Below, piece by piece: positions 34,001 through 41,417 of a stretch of 48,358 nt of DNA. This DNA is from an uncultured bacterium (GTDB lineage Bacteria; Verrucomicrobiota; Kiritimatiellia; RFP12; UBA1067), in the NCBI GenBank assembly GCA_902779075.1, contig CACZAK010000011.1, positions 1 to 48,358 on the forward strand, given 5' to 3'. The first letter of the stretch is position 1; the number at the start of each line of letters is the position of its first letter. The position numbers were made by a program, and so were the translations under genes. Under the pieces are notes generated by a model. It worked only from the letters and a program-made list of their open reading frames with translations. It did no database searches and was not told the origin of the DNA.

Positions 34001-35834
34001 CCTCCGTCCCGCCTGCGTACTGCTGCTTCCCGAGTCCCGCGAGGTAGAGTCCCGCGCCCTCCTTGACGAGACGCAGCGAACCCAGGAGCGGCACGCGGTC
34101 GTTTGTGAAGAGTTCGTTCGCCGCCACCTCCACGCGCAGACGGCCGCCAGAACCGGCCGCCGAGGTGTCGGTGATAATGGCCAAGGTGTCGGGCAGCGTC
34201 GTGAAGCCGGTGGTCTGGAGGTCGTGTCCGTTGAGGTCGATCGTCACGCCGTCCGGGAGCACGATCTTGCCGAGTCCGCGCCAGTCGCAGTCCGCCGTCA
34301 GGCGCACCGTTCCGGAGAGAACGATCGAGGAACACGTCGGCATCGAGCCGACGGCAAAACTCGCCGCCGTGTCGCCCGTCACCGTCACGACGGACGCCGC
34401 CGCCGCGCCCTTCGACGCGAGATACACGCCGTCCGAACGCACCTCGGCGTCGTACGAAGCGGCGGTCGCCGCGTCCAGCTCGAATACCGTGCCCCACGAG
34501 GGACGCTCGGCGAATTCCATCACCTTCAGCCCCACGGCGAGGTCGCTGCGGGACGACAGATCGAGCGAAACCTTCGGCGAGACGATGCGCCCGAGCGCGA
34601 AGTCGCCCGTACCGCCGTTCTCGTGGATCTTGCCCGTGTAGCCGTTGTACATGCAGCCCTTGCCGGACGTATTGACGGCGGGACGGAACGCCGCGCACAG
34701 CGTGCCGTTCGTGTGGTAGATGTCGTAGTGGTAGATCCGCGCCTTTGCAAGCCAGTCGGCCTTGTTTGCGTTCACGTTGCGCGCCGCAAACAGATACGCC
34801 GATTTTGCGCTGTCGGTATAGGCGGCGGTGAACGTACCGATTTCCACCCCGTCCACGTACACGCAACGCCCGTCGTCGTTGAAGACGACCTCGTGATCTG
34901 CCAGGGTCGGGTGGGTGAACGTGAATTCAGATCCTGCGTTACTGCCGCGGTCGTAACGTTCTTTGCGTCCGTCGGTACCTGGCAGCGAAACCGGATAATA
35001 ACGGCTGGGACTGTTCACGCCGCCGATCATGGCATATCTGTTTTGCGAAGTCTGCGTGTACATATAGCCCACTTCCGTACGCGTTTCCGCGAGAGCGAGC
35101 GTCTCGGTGTCGATCCACTGCGTACCGGTGGACTCGAGGTATTCCACGAAATACCAAGGCTCCTCCTTGCGCGGTCCGGCGGTGAAGTCCGCGCCCGTAC
35201 CAAGGTTGTAGTAGAGCTTTTCGTTGATCTCGTCGAACATGGCGGGCTTGCCGTTCTCATCTACGACGGGGATGAACCGGCGCAGGACGGTGCCGGTGGC
35301 GGTGTCGGTGAATTCGCACCAGTAGATGCGGGCCTTGGAATGGAATGCCGCATTGTTATTGTTGTTGTTGGAGGCAAAGAGGTAACATGTGTGCGAGGCA
35401 CCTGAAAAGCCGGTCGTGAACGTGCCCATGTACTTGTTGTCCACGAACACGCGGTGCAGCGCGTCGTTGAACACGATCGTGTGGCGCGTAAGGTAGGGAT
35501 GCAACTGGTTGGGCGTGTCGTTATATGAGACGTACCGCTCGCGACGGGCATGAGTATCGGAGGCGCTATTCAGCGAAATGGGATAGTACCTTGGTTGAGC
35601 ACAGGCCGCGATCATGTCGTAGTTCGCCTTGGCGCCGGCGGTGCCGAGGTATTCGTAGGAACCCCTGAACATCGTGTTCCGGTCTGGCACGACGCCCGTG
35701 TCGATGTGCTGCACGCCGGACGACTGCAGGTACTGCACCTTGTAGGCGTAGGTATCGGCCAGCGCCGGCGCCGCCGCGCAGATTACGACCGCGACAAGCA
35801 AGGCCATCCAGCCCATCGTTGTTACTTTACTCAT
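31062..35834 (-). CDS. Giant secreted surface protein with LamG-like and passenger-repeat regions
   Basis: 1590 aa. The start at ATG 35834 is chosen because GGAGGA lies 6 nt upstream. Signal peptide MSKVTTMGWMALLVAVVICA... to ALA (about 1-23). Two N-terminal LamG-like modules of about 190 aa each begin KVQYLQSSGVQHIDTG and VEYLESTGTQWIDTE. A long passenger-like region follows (about 430-1330) with repeated DLNGHDL/NLNGHEL, GTFDVNG/ATFDVNG, YAGGTEV/YTGGTAI and TLDLSD elements. A C-terminal LamG domain (about 1340-1550; HRWSFNGDWADSVGG, FDEVRIWKGALT) and the tail LYLDRRGFMLIVR end it. There is no beta-barrel translocator, so it is not a classical autotransporter. Probably displayed on the cell surface for adhesion or glycan binding. 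Confidence 0.85.
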   Translation of the reverse strand: MSKVTTMGWMALLVAVVICAAAPALADTYAYKVQYLQSSGVQHIDTGVVPDRNTMFRGSYEYLGTAGAKANYDMIAACAQPRYYPISLNSASDTHARRERYVSYNDTPNQLHPYLTRHTIVFNDALHRVFVDNKYMGTFTTGFSGASHTCYLFASNNNNNNAAFHSKARIYWCEFTDTATGTVLRRFIPVVDENGKPAMFDEINEKLYYNLGTGADFTAGPRKEEPWYFVEYLESTGTQWIDTETLALAETRTEVGYMYTQTSQNRYAMIGGVNSPSRYYPVSLPGTDGRKERYDRGSNAGSEFTFTHPTLADHEVVFNDDGRCVYVDGVEIGTFTAAYTDSAKSAYLFAARNVNANKADWLAKARIYHYDIYHTNGTLCAAFRPAVNTSGKGCMYNGYTGKIHENGGTGDFALGRIVSPKVSLDLSSRSDLAVGLKVMEFAERPSWGTVFELDAATAASYDAEVRSDGVYLASKGAAAASVVTVTGDTAASFAVGSMPTCSSIVLSGTVRLTADCDWRGLGKIVLPDGVTIDLNGHDLQTTGFTTLPDTLAIITDTSAAGSGGRLRVEVAANELFTNDRVPLLGSLRLVKEGAGLYLAGLGKQQYAGGTEVVGGTLRMKYTAAAFDNQVPANSDVLVGSDGTFDVNGNSWGYHAYTLDGGILTSSRRARSDSGTVKSPFTLTSDSVVSNKNFGLICRSWGEVKVRLNGHTLRYDGLPGSGNAFFFAHTTFEDEGKLEIGSSWICTTNKTYANIGRNLTLEQSRRTSGGLWLDAPFTVSNCVMRGSAYKGGETLTVLGRFAPLEESTNYFPKVALADGSTLDLSDCTGIAFNVLAKNGNRVTFPDGGTVTLDLSERSDLADGLLVVAWDAIPSTTTFALDDVTSVDWRAIAGAEGVTLVAKGPRDIEFAEWTGAAGNGLATDPGNWTCYDFDGLEVEGAVPGATTTIRVTGTTTLPYPTGVSWGRLMLVGNVTLGANCDWRAFGMIDIPAGVTVNLNGHELKISSFCGAGTVNGASGSLHIDVAEGETVTNSSLLLDGGITLVKDGAGTFVASKQQQTYTGGTAISSGTVKVSQKGATHLLGVQDSIVTVAVGATFDVNGQYDYHHYHFILAGGTLANRSNTNLGGGNERWWGSFSNIVLTADSSMDINGSMLLGGGAIGSAWSSVLDLGGHTLTATIRKSGSQLYINHVTVMNGTLAMRRAEGIGEAWLQIFNDTQAPTATLDMDTYIALYSTITVGGYVSRYSVQWTTGPGYVRVKGTFKPVCDAYPEMVMLDGSRIDLTDHVGVFSTRSMLGSIAPRFLGAARDARVLIDITGRTDLKSGDRVVEWEAPPEIVHRWSFNGDWADSVGGATAEAIGTATLSSTTVTTPDTETGRVSLGSWLIPTNAGPVTVELWAAQNAKRASAKIFTCGNDSGTHGFCLMDKNGGALYQGWMGMGSTMYDDSWSSCGAPVLGRMEHFAIMMDNMPAPVGNTGMMMRRHTLDGGYVGGLQPSLAGWSLPKLVQTATYVGGCGWNSTDAAATFDEVRIWKGALTAADLEANAAASCDTVLKSYRETAKFKFIQNGNLWGAKSLADGLYLDRRGFMLIVR

Positions 35835-35961
35835 TTTCATTCCTCCGTTATCACGTGTGAAGCAGCAGCCAAACCCTCTTCCGCACCATTCGCGAACCAA
35901 GCCACGCGGCTTGAAGAAACCCGCAGAAACCATCTTGTGCGTCTGAAAGATTCGCATGTTT

Positions 35962-35967
35962 ATTATA
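35962..35967 (-). promoter_or_regulatory. Promoter of the 1590-aa surface protein
   Basis: TTTGGTATAAT on the minus strand. The expected start of transcription is near 35955, giving a leader of about 120 nt before the Shine-Dalgarno and ATG 35834. Confidence 0.55.
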
Positions 35968-35983
35968 CCAAATCCGCGCCTTT

Positions 35984-36021
35984 AGCGCAAGAAGGAAATA
36001 TGAGCGCAAGAAGGAAATATG
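35984..36021. repeat. Perfect 19-bp tandem duplication
   Basis: AGCGCAAGAAGGAAATATG occurs twice head-to-tail (35984-36002, 36003-36021) just upstream of the promoter of the surface protein. It might be replication slippage or a doubled regulator site. Confidence 0.85.
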
Positions 36022-36128
36022 GATTTTTTGTAATGGGGCGCATCCGCGAATCGCGCAGACGTGCTAAGTCAATGACAAAAGATACATGAGTGTTCAGAGC
36101 ACTTATAATTTTAGACAACCGATTGTGG

Positions 36129-36151
36129 CCTTTCACCTTTCAGGTGAAAGG
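36129..36151. repeat. 9-bp stem hairpin
   Basis: CCTTTCACC (36129-36137) and GGTGAAAGG (36143-36151) pair perfectly around TTTCA. There is no T-run, so it is not a clear terminator. It could be an operator dyad. Confidence 0.45.
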
Positions 36152-36427
36152 AGCATGGTTGTAAAACTACGCAACAACTTCAAAAATACTCTGCGCCTTT
36201 GCGCGAGATAAAGTGTCTCAGAAAGATTTCAACTACCGTGTTTAGGCTAAAAACACTTCAATTACAAAGCTGGTTGCAAAGACTTCTGTACTTACGCGAC
36301 AACGTGTTTTTACAATTGTTTATACAAGAATAACTTGCAAATACACTTTTTGCCTCAAAAGGTACATTTGAAGTTATAGACTCGCCATGCCGCAATGTGG
36401 CATTCACTAGTCAGGGTGTATAAGACT

Positions 36428-36588
36428 TGTACATCCCAGTCCAAGGGCGTCGTACACCCCAGTCTAGGAGGCTCGTACACCCCAGTCTAAGAGGCCCATA
36501 CACCCCGGTCTAGGTGGCTCGTACACCCCAGTCTAATAAGGTCTTACACCCAGGTCTAATAAAGACGTACTCCCAGGTCTAGCAAGGT
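36428..36588. repeat. Tandem array of a 23-bp unit (7 copies, 8th partial)
   Basis: Units start at 36428, 36451, 36474, 36497, 36520, 36543 and 36566, with an exact 23-bp period and no indels. The conserved part is CGTACACCCCAGTCTA, followed by a variable 7-bp end. A decayed eighth unit begins at 36589. At the left edge (about 36408-36424) the same motif appears inverted (TAGTCAGGGTGTATA). There are no spacers, so it is not a CRISPR; it resembles iterons or an array of protein-binding sites. Confidence 0.85.
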
Positions 36589-36800
36589 CGGATACCCCGA
36601 CCAATCTTACGTTCTGCCCGTATTATAGGCCGCCTAGAATCGCTCCGTTGCCCTGAAAATGACTACATAAAGAAAGCATGACTTAATAAAACGCCGCATG
36701 GTGCGCGAGTATTGAAGTTAACATCTGAAAAGCCCCGTAAAACGGCGTATTTTGGGTCGGGTTGTGTTTTATGCCGCAAAAGATCAGTGAAGGCAATTTC

Positions 36801-36898
36801 TCACACAGCTACACAGAGTCAGAGAGAGTTTTGGGGTTGAAATCTCAAATCCCCTCTTGTTTCTCCGTGTCTCTTGACCTCTGTGTGAAGTATCTCCA
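36801..36898. repeat. 98-bp imperfect palindrome
   Basis: The left arm starts TCACACAGCTACACAGAG and the right arm ends CTCTGTGTGA. Inner parts GGGGTTGA / TCAAATCCCC also pair. The arms are about 44 bp with scattered mismatches. It may be a transcribed stem-loop RNA or a MITE relic. Confidence 0.5.
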
Positions 36899-37261
36899 AA
36901 ATGCATAAAAAGCCATTTTGCAATTATGGGTGTATTGAGCAAATTCCTCAACTGCTTTGCACATGATGCCTCGCCTTGCCGAGGGCGGACGCTTTCCGTC
37001 TGCCAGAATGTATTGCCTTCGTCATGTCGCTACACTCTTCTCTATCTCCGCCCAGGGGCACATTGCCTCCAAGCGACGCGTATTTTACACTATTTCTCGT
37101 TTTCATATCAAGAGACGGCGGCCTGGAGTTTACCCATTTTTCAGTTTCTGGCGAGGCGAGATAGACTGCCGCGCGTTGGAGACACAAAAAAAGCGGCACC
37201 TCTCCGCCGGTTTTCGGTATACTACCGAGTGCAAAAAACAACCAAGAAGAGGAGCCGCGCC

Positions 37262-37761
37262 GTGAATGATACCATAATCGCCGCGAAAGCGAAAGAGCAG
37301 CACGACAATTTTATGGGTAAAGTTTTTACCCATTTCTCGAAGCCGAAGGCAAGGTTCATCCGTGAGACCACCTATGGGATACAGGCCTCCGGCGACACGA
37401 AGCTTTCATCCATCGTGCGCGCCGGGCTTCAAGGGCGAGAACGACGAAGTGCTGAAGATCATCAACGACATATTCGAGGCGACGGGCGGCAAGGGCGTCG
37501 TAGTCTACGACAGAGGCGGCGACAGACCCGCCTTTTACGGGGATTTCATCGAGAAAGGCAGGGACTTCATCGTGCGCGTCAAGTCGCGCAGCGTGCTCTC
37601 GTGGAACGGCCTGCACGAGATCAGCTTCCTCGCGGAGAACTGCACGATGCAGCACCGCCACCACGTCACGTTCGACTCGCACGGCAAGGAGTGCAACATC
37701 CAGATATCCTTTGGCACGATGCCTGTCAGGCTCCCGATGTTCCCCGACAGGCAGCTGCACC
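37262..37761 (+). pseudogene. Transposase remnant (IS4-like DDE), internally deleted and 3'-truncated
   Basis: The ATG at 37262 (AGAAGAGGAG upstream) opens MNDTIIAAKAKEQHDNF and KARFIRETTYGIQASGDTKLSSI, a typical transposase N-terminus. After about 52 codons the frame shifts at about 37420, and matching sequence resumes in another frame as GFKGENDEVLKIINDIF, VVVYDRGGDRPAFYGDFI (around the second catalytic Asp), RDFIVRVKSRSVL and FPDRQLHLV. The middle part (roughly 100 residues) and everything after LHLV, including the catalytic Glu region, are missing. The 3' break abuts a truncated passenger gene on the other strand at about 37761. The element is dead. Confidence 0.8.
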
Positions 37762-38063
37762 TGGTAGGTGAGGTCCTGGGCGCCTGCAGTGATCATACCG
37801 TCGCCGGCGAGGCCCTTCACGGTGAGGTTGTGTCCGTTGAGATCGACCATCACGCCGCTCGCGACGGTGAGGACGCCGTCAACCGTCTCGTCGGCGGAAA
37901 GTGCGTAGTTCGCGCTGATCGTACGGTCAGCCGCATACGACGTCGCTGCACAGATGACGGCCGCGACAAGCACAATGTTCCGGAATGCCGCCCTGACTGG
38001 GAACGCCGCCATCTTGGCGGCGAAATCGATTACTTTCTGCATATTCTTCATTTTCGGTTCCAT
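37762..38063 (-). pseudogene. Truncated N-terminus of a secreted passenger-type protein
   Basis: About 100 codons survive: a long signal peptide (MKNMQKVIDFAAKMAAFP... VLVAAVICAATSYA), then DRTISANYALSADETVDGVL and VDLNGHNLTVKGLAGDGMIT. The last segment matches the passenger repeats of the 1590-aa protein (DLNGHDL, NLNGHEL). The frame then runs into antisense transposase sequence at about 37762, where the gene is cut. The remaining fragment could at most make a short exported peptide. Confidence 0.75.
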
Positions 38064-38094
38064 TTTTGGGTTGTTGTGTTTTGTCTAGAATCAC

Positions 38095-39711
38095 TCACGC
38101 CGGCTCAATGATCGGCATGTCGATGTTTCGCTTCTTCGGATTGAAGTTGATGCCGACTAGCGTCACGGGGCGGTCGCCGCCGATCCACTTGTCCGCGTAG
38201 CCGCGCTCGCGGATCTGCTTGATCGCCGCCTTCGCGCTCCTGCGGTACTTGAACTCGAACACGCAGACTTCCTTCGGCGTCTCGATCACCGCGTCAGCGT
38301 AGCCGAGCATCGTCGCGACCTCGGGCTGGGGATTCGCACCCGTCATTGACGCGAAGAGCTGGAAGTACCGCTTCGCCTCCGCCTCGTCCTTGATCTGCCA
38401 GTCGGGCGGAACGGAGGCGTAGAGCCCGAACAGCGACTCGCTGAGATATCCCTTCCAGTCGCCGGAGGCAATCTGCTGCTTGGCCTTATCGACGAGCGCG
38501 TTGAACGGATCCTCGTCAAGCCCCATCGCCTGCGAGAGATAGCCCTCAAAAAGCGCCTCGCGCACTTCAAAGTTTGGCGGAGCAAGGATGTAGCTGTCCG
38601 TCTCGTCCTTCGTCGGGTCGCCCCGCTTGACATCCTTGATGGTGAGGTAGCCGCCCTGGTACAACAGAGACACCATCGGCAGCGTCTCCGCGTCACACAC
38701 GTCGAGCGTCAGCGGACGTGCAGGCACGTTTTCGAGATCCGCCGGCAGTTTCCCCGCATTCGCCATGCGGTTGATGATGAGCGTCGTCCTGCCGGTCGTT
38801 TCCCAGTAGCCCTTCAATTCGCCGAACTTGAATGCGTTGCCAAGAGACACGGGATTGCAGACCCTCGCCTCAGACCGCGGCGAAAACCGGTAGCCGTCGT
38901 ACCACGAGAGTAGCGCCTTCTTTGCCGCAGCGAAGTCCATGCCGTTCTTTGCGCCAAGTTCCTCCACGTTTTCGCGCAGCGCGCCGTTCAATTCATCCGG
39001 CGTGTAGCCGAGGAGCGTCGCATACTGCTGGAACGTCGAAATGTCAGTCAGGTGGTTCATCCCCGAAAACACCGAAAGCTTCGTCAGCTTCGTGACGCCC
39101 GTCATCATCAGAAAACGAATCGACCCGGAATTGACCTTGAGCTTCTCGTAGAAGTCATGGAGGTCGGAGCGCACCCTGTTCAGCGTCGGGATGTCGTTGA
39201 GGAATTTTGCAATCGGTTCGTCGTACTCATCAATGAGGACAACAATCTTTCCCGTTGGTGACTTCTTTGCGGCGGCGACAAGGAAGTCGTCGAACTGTCC
39301 CGAAATGTCACCTTCGCCCGTGTATTCGACACCAGCCTCCTCGCAAAGGCTTTTTACAAGCTTCGCGAGCTGTTCGCGGAAGAGTTCATACGTCCCGCCC
39401 ACGGCCTTGGTCATCGAAAAGCTGTACACCGGCGTCGGCTGCTCCCACCCTTCCCACGGCAGCTTGTCGATGGCGAGGCCCGTGAACAGCTCGCGCCGCC
39501 CCTCGAACATCGCCTTCAAGGTCGAAAGCATAAGCGACTTGCCGAACCGCCGTGGACGCGAAATGAAGTATTGCGAGTCCGTCTTCGGCGCGGCAAGTTG
39601 GTACAGCAGTTCTGTCTTGTCAACGTACTTTCCCTCTCCCGCGAGTATCAGGCTCGGAAAGTCAAACACCCCCGTCGTGGGGACCTTGATTCTATGTTCC
39701 TCGTTTTCCAT
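38095..39711 (-). CDS. AAA-ATPase-like protein with C-terminal PD-(D/E)XK nuclease-like domain
   Basis: 538 aa. The N-terminal ATPase (AAA-ATPase_like family) has the family start VPTTGVFDFPSLI and KYVDKTELLYQL, the P-loop-like SRPRRFGKS (51-59) and Walker B VVLIDEYDEP. The C-terminal domain (PDDEXK_9 type) has LGYADAVIETPKEVCVFEFKYRRSAKAAIKQI, with the D...ExK pattern, followed by YADKWIGGDRPVTLVGINF. This architecture is abundant and multiplied in gut Bacteroidota and relatives; its role is unproven. The ATG at 39711 lies 8 nt after a TATAAT box with no Shine-Dalgarno. It appears intact and stands alone between decayed genes. Confidence 0.88.
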   Translation of the reverse strand: MENEEHRIKVPTTGVFDFPSLILAGEGKYVDKTELLYQLAAPKTDSQYFISRPRRFGKSLMLSTLKAMFEGRRELFTGLAIDKLPWEGWEQPTPVYSFSMTKAVGGTYELFREQLAKLVKSLCEEAGVEYTGEGDISGQFDDFLVAAAKKSPTGKIVVLIDEYDEPIAKFLNDIPTLNRVRSDLHDFYEKLKVNSGSIRFLMMTGVTKLTKLSVFSGMNHLTDISTFQQYATLLGYTPDELNGALRENVEELGAKNGMDFAAAKKALLSWYDGYRFSPRSEARVCNPVSLGNAFKFGELKGYWETTGRTTLIINRMANAGKLPADLENVPARPLTLDVCDAETLPMVSLLYQGGYLTIKDVKRGDPTKDETDSYILAPPNFEVREALFEGYLSQAMGLDEDPFNALVDKAKQQIASGDWKGYLSESLFGLYASVPPDWQIKDEAEAKRYFQLFASMTGANPQPEVATMLGYADAVIETPKEVCVFEFKYRRSAKAAIKQIRERGYADKWIGGDRPVTLVGINFNPKKRNIDMPIIEPA

Positions 39712-39719
39712 CGCCGCAC

Positions 39720-39725
39720 ATTATA
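39720..39725 (-). promoter_or_regulatory. -10 box of predicted leaderless ATPase gene
   Basis: TTTTTGGTATAAT on the minus strand, then 8 nt, then ATG 39711. Confidence 0.6.
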
Positions 39726-39762
39726 CCAAAAATCCTTGTCATTGCGCGAAGAAAATAGAAAA

Positions 39763-40568
39763 TCACCGCTCGTAGCGCGGGAGGCGGTCGAGCGGGACGG
39801 CCTTGAGGTTGAGCGTCTTGGGGCCAAGGTGTTCCTCGCCGAGGTCGTCGCGCCACTTGCCCGCCGGAAGCTCCACCGTCTTCGCGTCGTCGGGCGTCGT
39901 CACCGGGGCGACGAGCCAGCGGTCGCCGAGCATAAACTGCTGCATCGGGCGGTTGAAGCCCTGGTGCGGGAACTCGTACTCCATCGCGCGCACGATCGGC
40001 TCGCCGGTCTTCGCTGCGTGGCGCGCCGTCTCCATGATGTAGGGGCCGAAGGCGACGTGCAGGTCGGCAAATACCCGGCACAGCCTCACGCCCTCCGGCG
40101 AAAGATGCCGCCACGGCGCCGCCGAGAACTGCATCATCGGCAGGAGCGACTGCATCGCGGCGGAACGCACGAACAGTTTCTCGTCGACCTTCCGGCCAAG
40201 GTACGTATGGTCAAGCCCGCCGCCCACCATGTCGCCAAGGACGTAGGGACATCCCAGCATTCCCGCCGCGATGATCTGCGGAATCACGGTGTCCTGCGCC
40301 GCACCGCCGGTCCACGCATGCGCCCTGTCGCTGAGGCGCGTCACGATCGGGAGCCCCCCGCACTTCCAGCTTACACGTATTTCGTGGTACGGGAACTCCC
40401 TTGCGGCGAACTCCGCGTAGAGGCGCGTGTAATCGACTCCCTCGGCCTTCGGATCGAACATCCTACACCCCGACTCGAAGTAGTGTGCTCCGCCCGCGTC
40501 GAACTTGTAACCGTCATGCAGATTACGGCCGCGACATCCATTGTCTTGCGCAGGTTCTTCATGTTCAT
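39763..40568 (-). pseudogene. GH31 glycosidase with large internal deletion and frame change
   Basis: The ATG at 40568 (GGAGGAGAA upstream) starts MNMKNLRKTMDVAAVIC, a signal peptide. Around 40514-40520 the frame changes and GH31 sequence begins abruptly at HDGYKFDAGGAHYF (the nucleophile strand, Asp in KFD). It continues intact as GGLPIVTRLSDRAHAW, GMLGCPYVLGDMVGGG, LLPMMQFSAAPWRHL and MLGDRWLVAPV to the stop at 39763. Some 300 or more residues (N-terminal beta domain and first barrel strands) are missing. A 232-aa open frame from 40461 could still be translated but would not fold as a whole barrel. It follows GH16 by 21 nt, so it was probably once cotranscribed. Confidence 0.8.
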
Positions 40569-40589
40569 TTCTCCTCCAGAGGATTTCAA

Positions 40590-41405
40590 TTACTTGTAAA
40601 CACGGATCCAGTCGATGTACATCCGCACGGGGAGGGTGGAGACGTCAACCTCTCCTACCCACTTTCCGCCGAGCTGCATGTCGAGCAGGAAATAGAACGG
40701 CTTGTCGAACGGCCACTGGTCCGGGTCGCCGCAGTCCGTCTTCGGATAGCGGAACGTCTCCTTGCCGTTCACGCTCCAGATCAGTTCCTTCTCCGTAATC
40801 TCCAGGCCATAGACGTTCCAGCCGCCCTGACGGATCGGTGCCTTCACGCTTCCGTGCGGCGGATCCTTCGTGTGCTTCTTTACGTACGTCCAGCCGGAAT
40901 GGACGGTTTGGTAAACGAAGGGATCGCCGTTCAGGCGCTCCACGATGTCGATCTCGCCGTTCCATGGCCAGCTGCGTCCTTGCGCGTCCGGATTCTGCCC
41001 ACACATCCACAGCGCGGGCCAGGCACCCTTCTGGTGGTCCTCGAACTTGACGCGCAGCTCGACCTTGCCAATCCCCATCAGGCCCTTGCCCTTGCTCTGC
41101 ACGCCGCCGGTGAGGAACGGACGCGGATCGGACTTCTTGTCCTTGTTCGCGACGCCCCACAGGACGAGCGCGCCGTTCTTCACCTCCACGAGATCCTTAC
41201 GCACGGACATGTGGCGGTTCCAGTCGCTCTTGCCTTGTTCGCAACGGTTCCAGCGTTTCGTATCAAGCGAAGAGCCGTTGAACTCGTCCCTCCAGACGAG
41301 CTTCCGCGCACATGGCTTGGCAGTGGCGGGCGGCGTTGCCGCCATGCCAAACAACGCCGCCAGGGCGGCAAGCGTACAACAACAAGACTTTGCAATGCTT
41401 TTCAT
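40590..41405 (-). CDS. Secreted GH16 endo-beta-glucanase-like enzyme
   Basis: 271 aa with signal peptide (1-29). The GH16 jelly-roll is evident: KLVWRDEFNGSSLDTKRWN at the start of the domain, GGVQSKGKGLMGIGKVELRVKF, GAWPALWMCG, and the catalytic NGEIDIVERLNG (nucleophile Glu151, Asp153, acid/base Glu156), ending PVRMYIDWIRVYK. It hydrolyses internal beta-1,3/1,4 links in laminarin, mixed glucans or algal galactans; the exact substrate cannot be read. It lies 12 nt after the GH71/GH99-like gene, so the two probably form an operon, with the broken GH31 as third cistron. Confidence 0.92.
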   Translation of the reverse strand: MKSIAKSCCCTLAALAALFGMAATPPATAKPCARKLVWRDEFNGSSLDTKRWNRCEQGKSDWNRHMSVRKDLVEVKNGALVLWGVANKDKKSDPRPFLTGGVQSKGKGLMGIGKVELRVKFEDHQKGAWPALWMCGQNPDAQGRSWPWNGEIDIVERLNGDPFVYQTVHSGWTYVKKHTKDPPHGSVKAPIRQGGWNVYGLEITEKELIWSVNGKETFRYPKTDCGDPDQWPFDKPFYFLLDMQLGGKWVGEVDVSTLPVRMYIDWIRVYK

Positions 41406-41417
41406 GTTTTTGCACTC

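Larger units (their letters stand above)
36022..37261. other. Low-GC non-coding island
   Basis: About 1.2 kb with visibly lower GC than the flanks and no credible coding frame; the open frames in it have no Shine-Dalgarno and no family-like sequence. It holds a small hairpin (36129-36151), the 23-bp tandem array (36428-36588) and a 98-bp imperfect palindrome (36801-36898). At its right end (37180-37261) lies the promoter/leader of a transposase remnant, with GCGGCACCTCT and AGAGGAGCCGC forming an inverted pair. Confidence 0.6.

Noticed and set aside
32511..35405. Long plus-strand open frame (964 codons) antisense to the 1590-aa protein gene
   Set aside because: Its translation is Arg/Val/Ala-rich with no motifs, and it mirrors the codon pattern of the minus-strand gene, which has signal peptide, repeats and LamG domains.
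36428..36588. CRISPR array
   Set aside because: Units are directly adjacent with a 23-bp period; there are no unique spacers and no cas genes.
36926..37771. 281-codon plus-strand frame running into the transposase remnant
   Set aside because: The part before 37262 has no start signal or motif, and after 37420 it is the wrong frame of the transposase.
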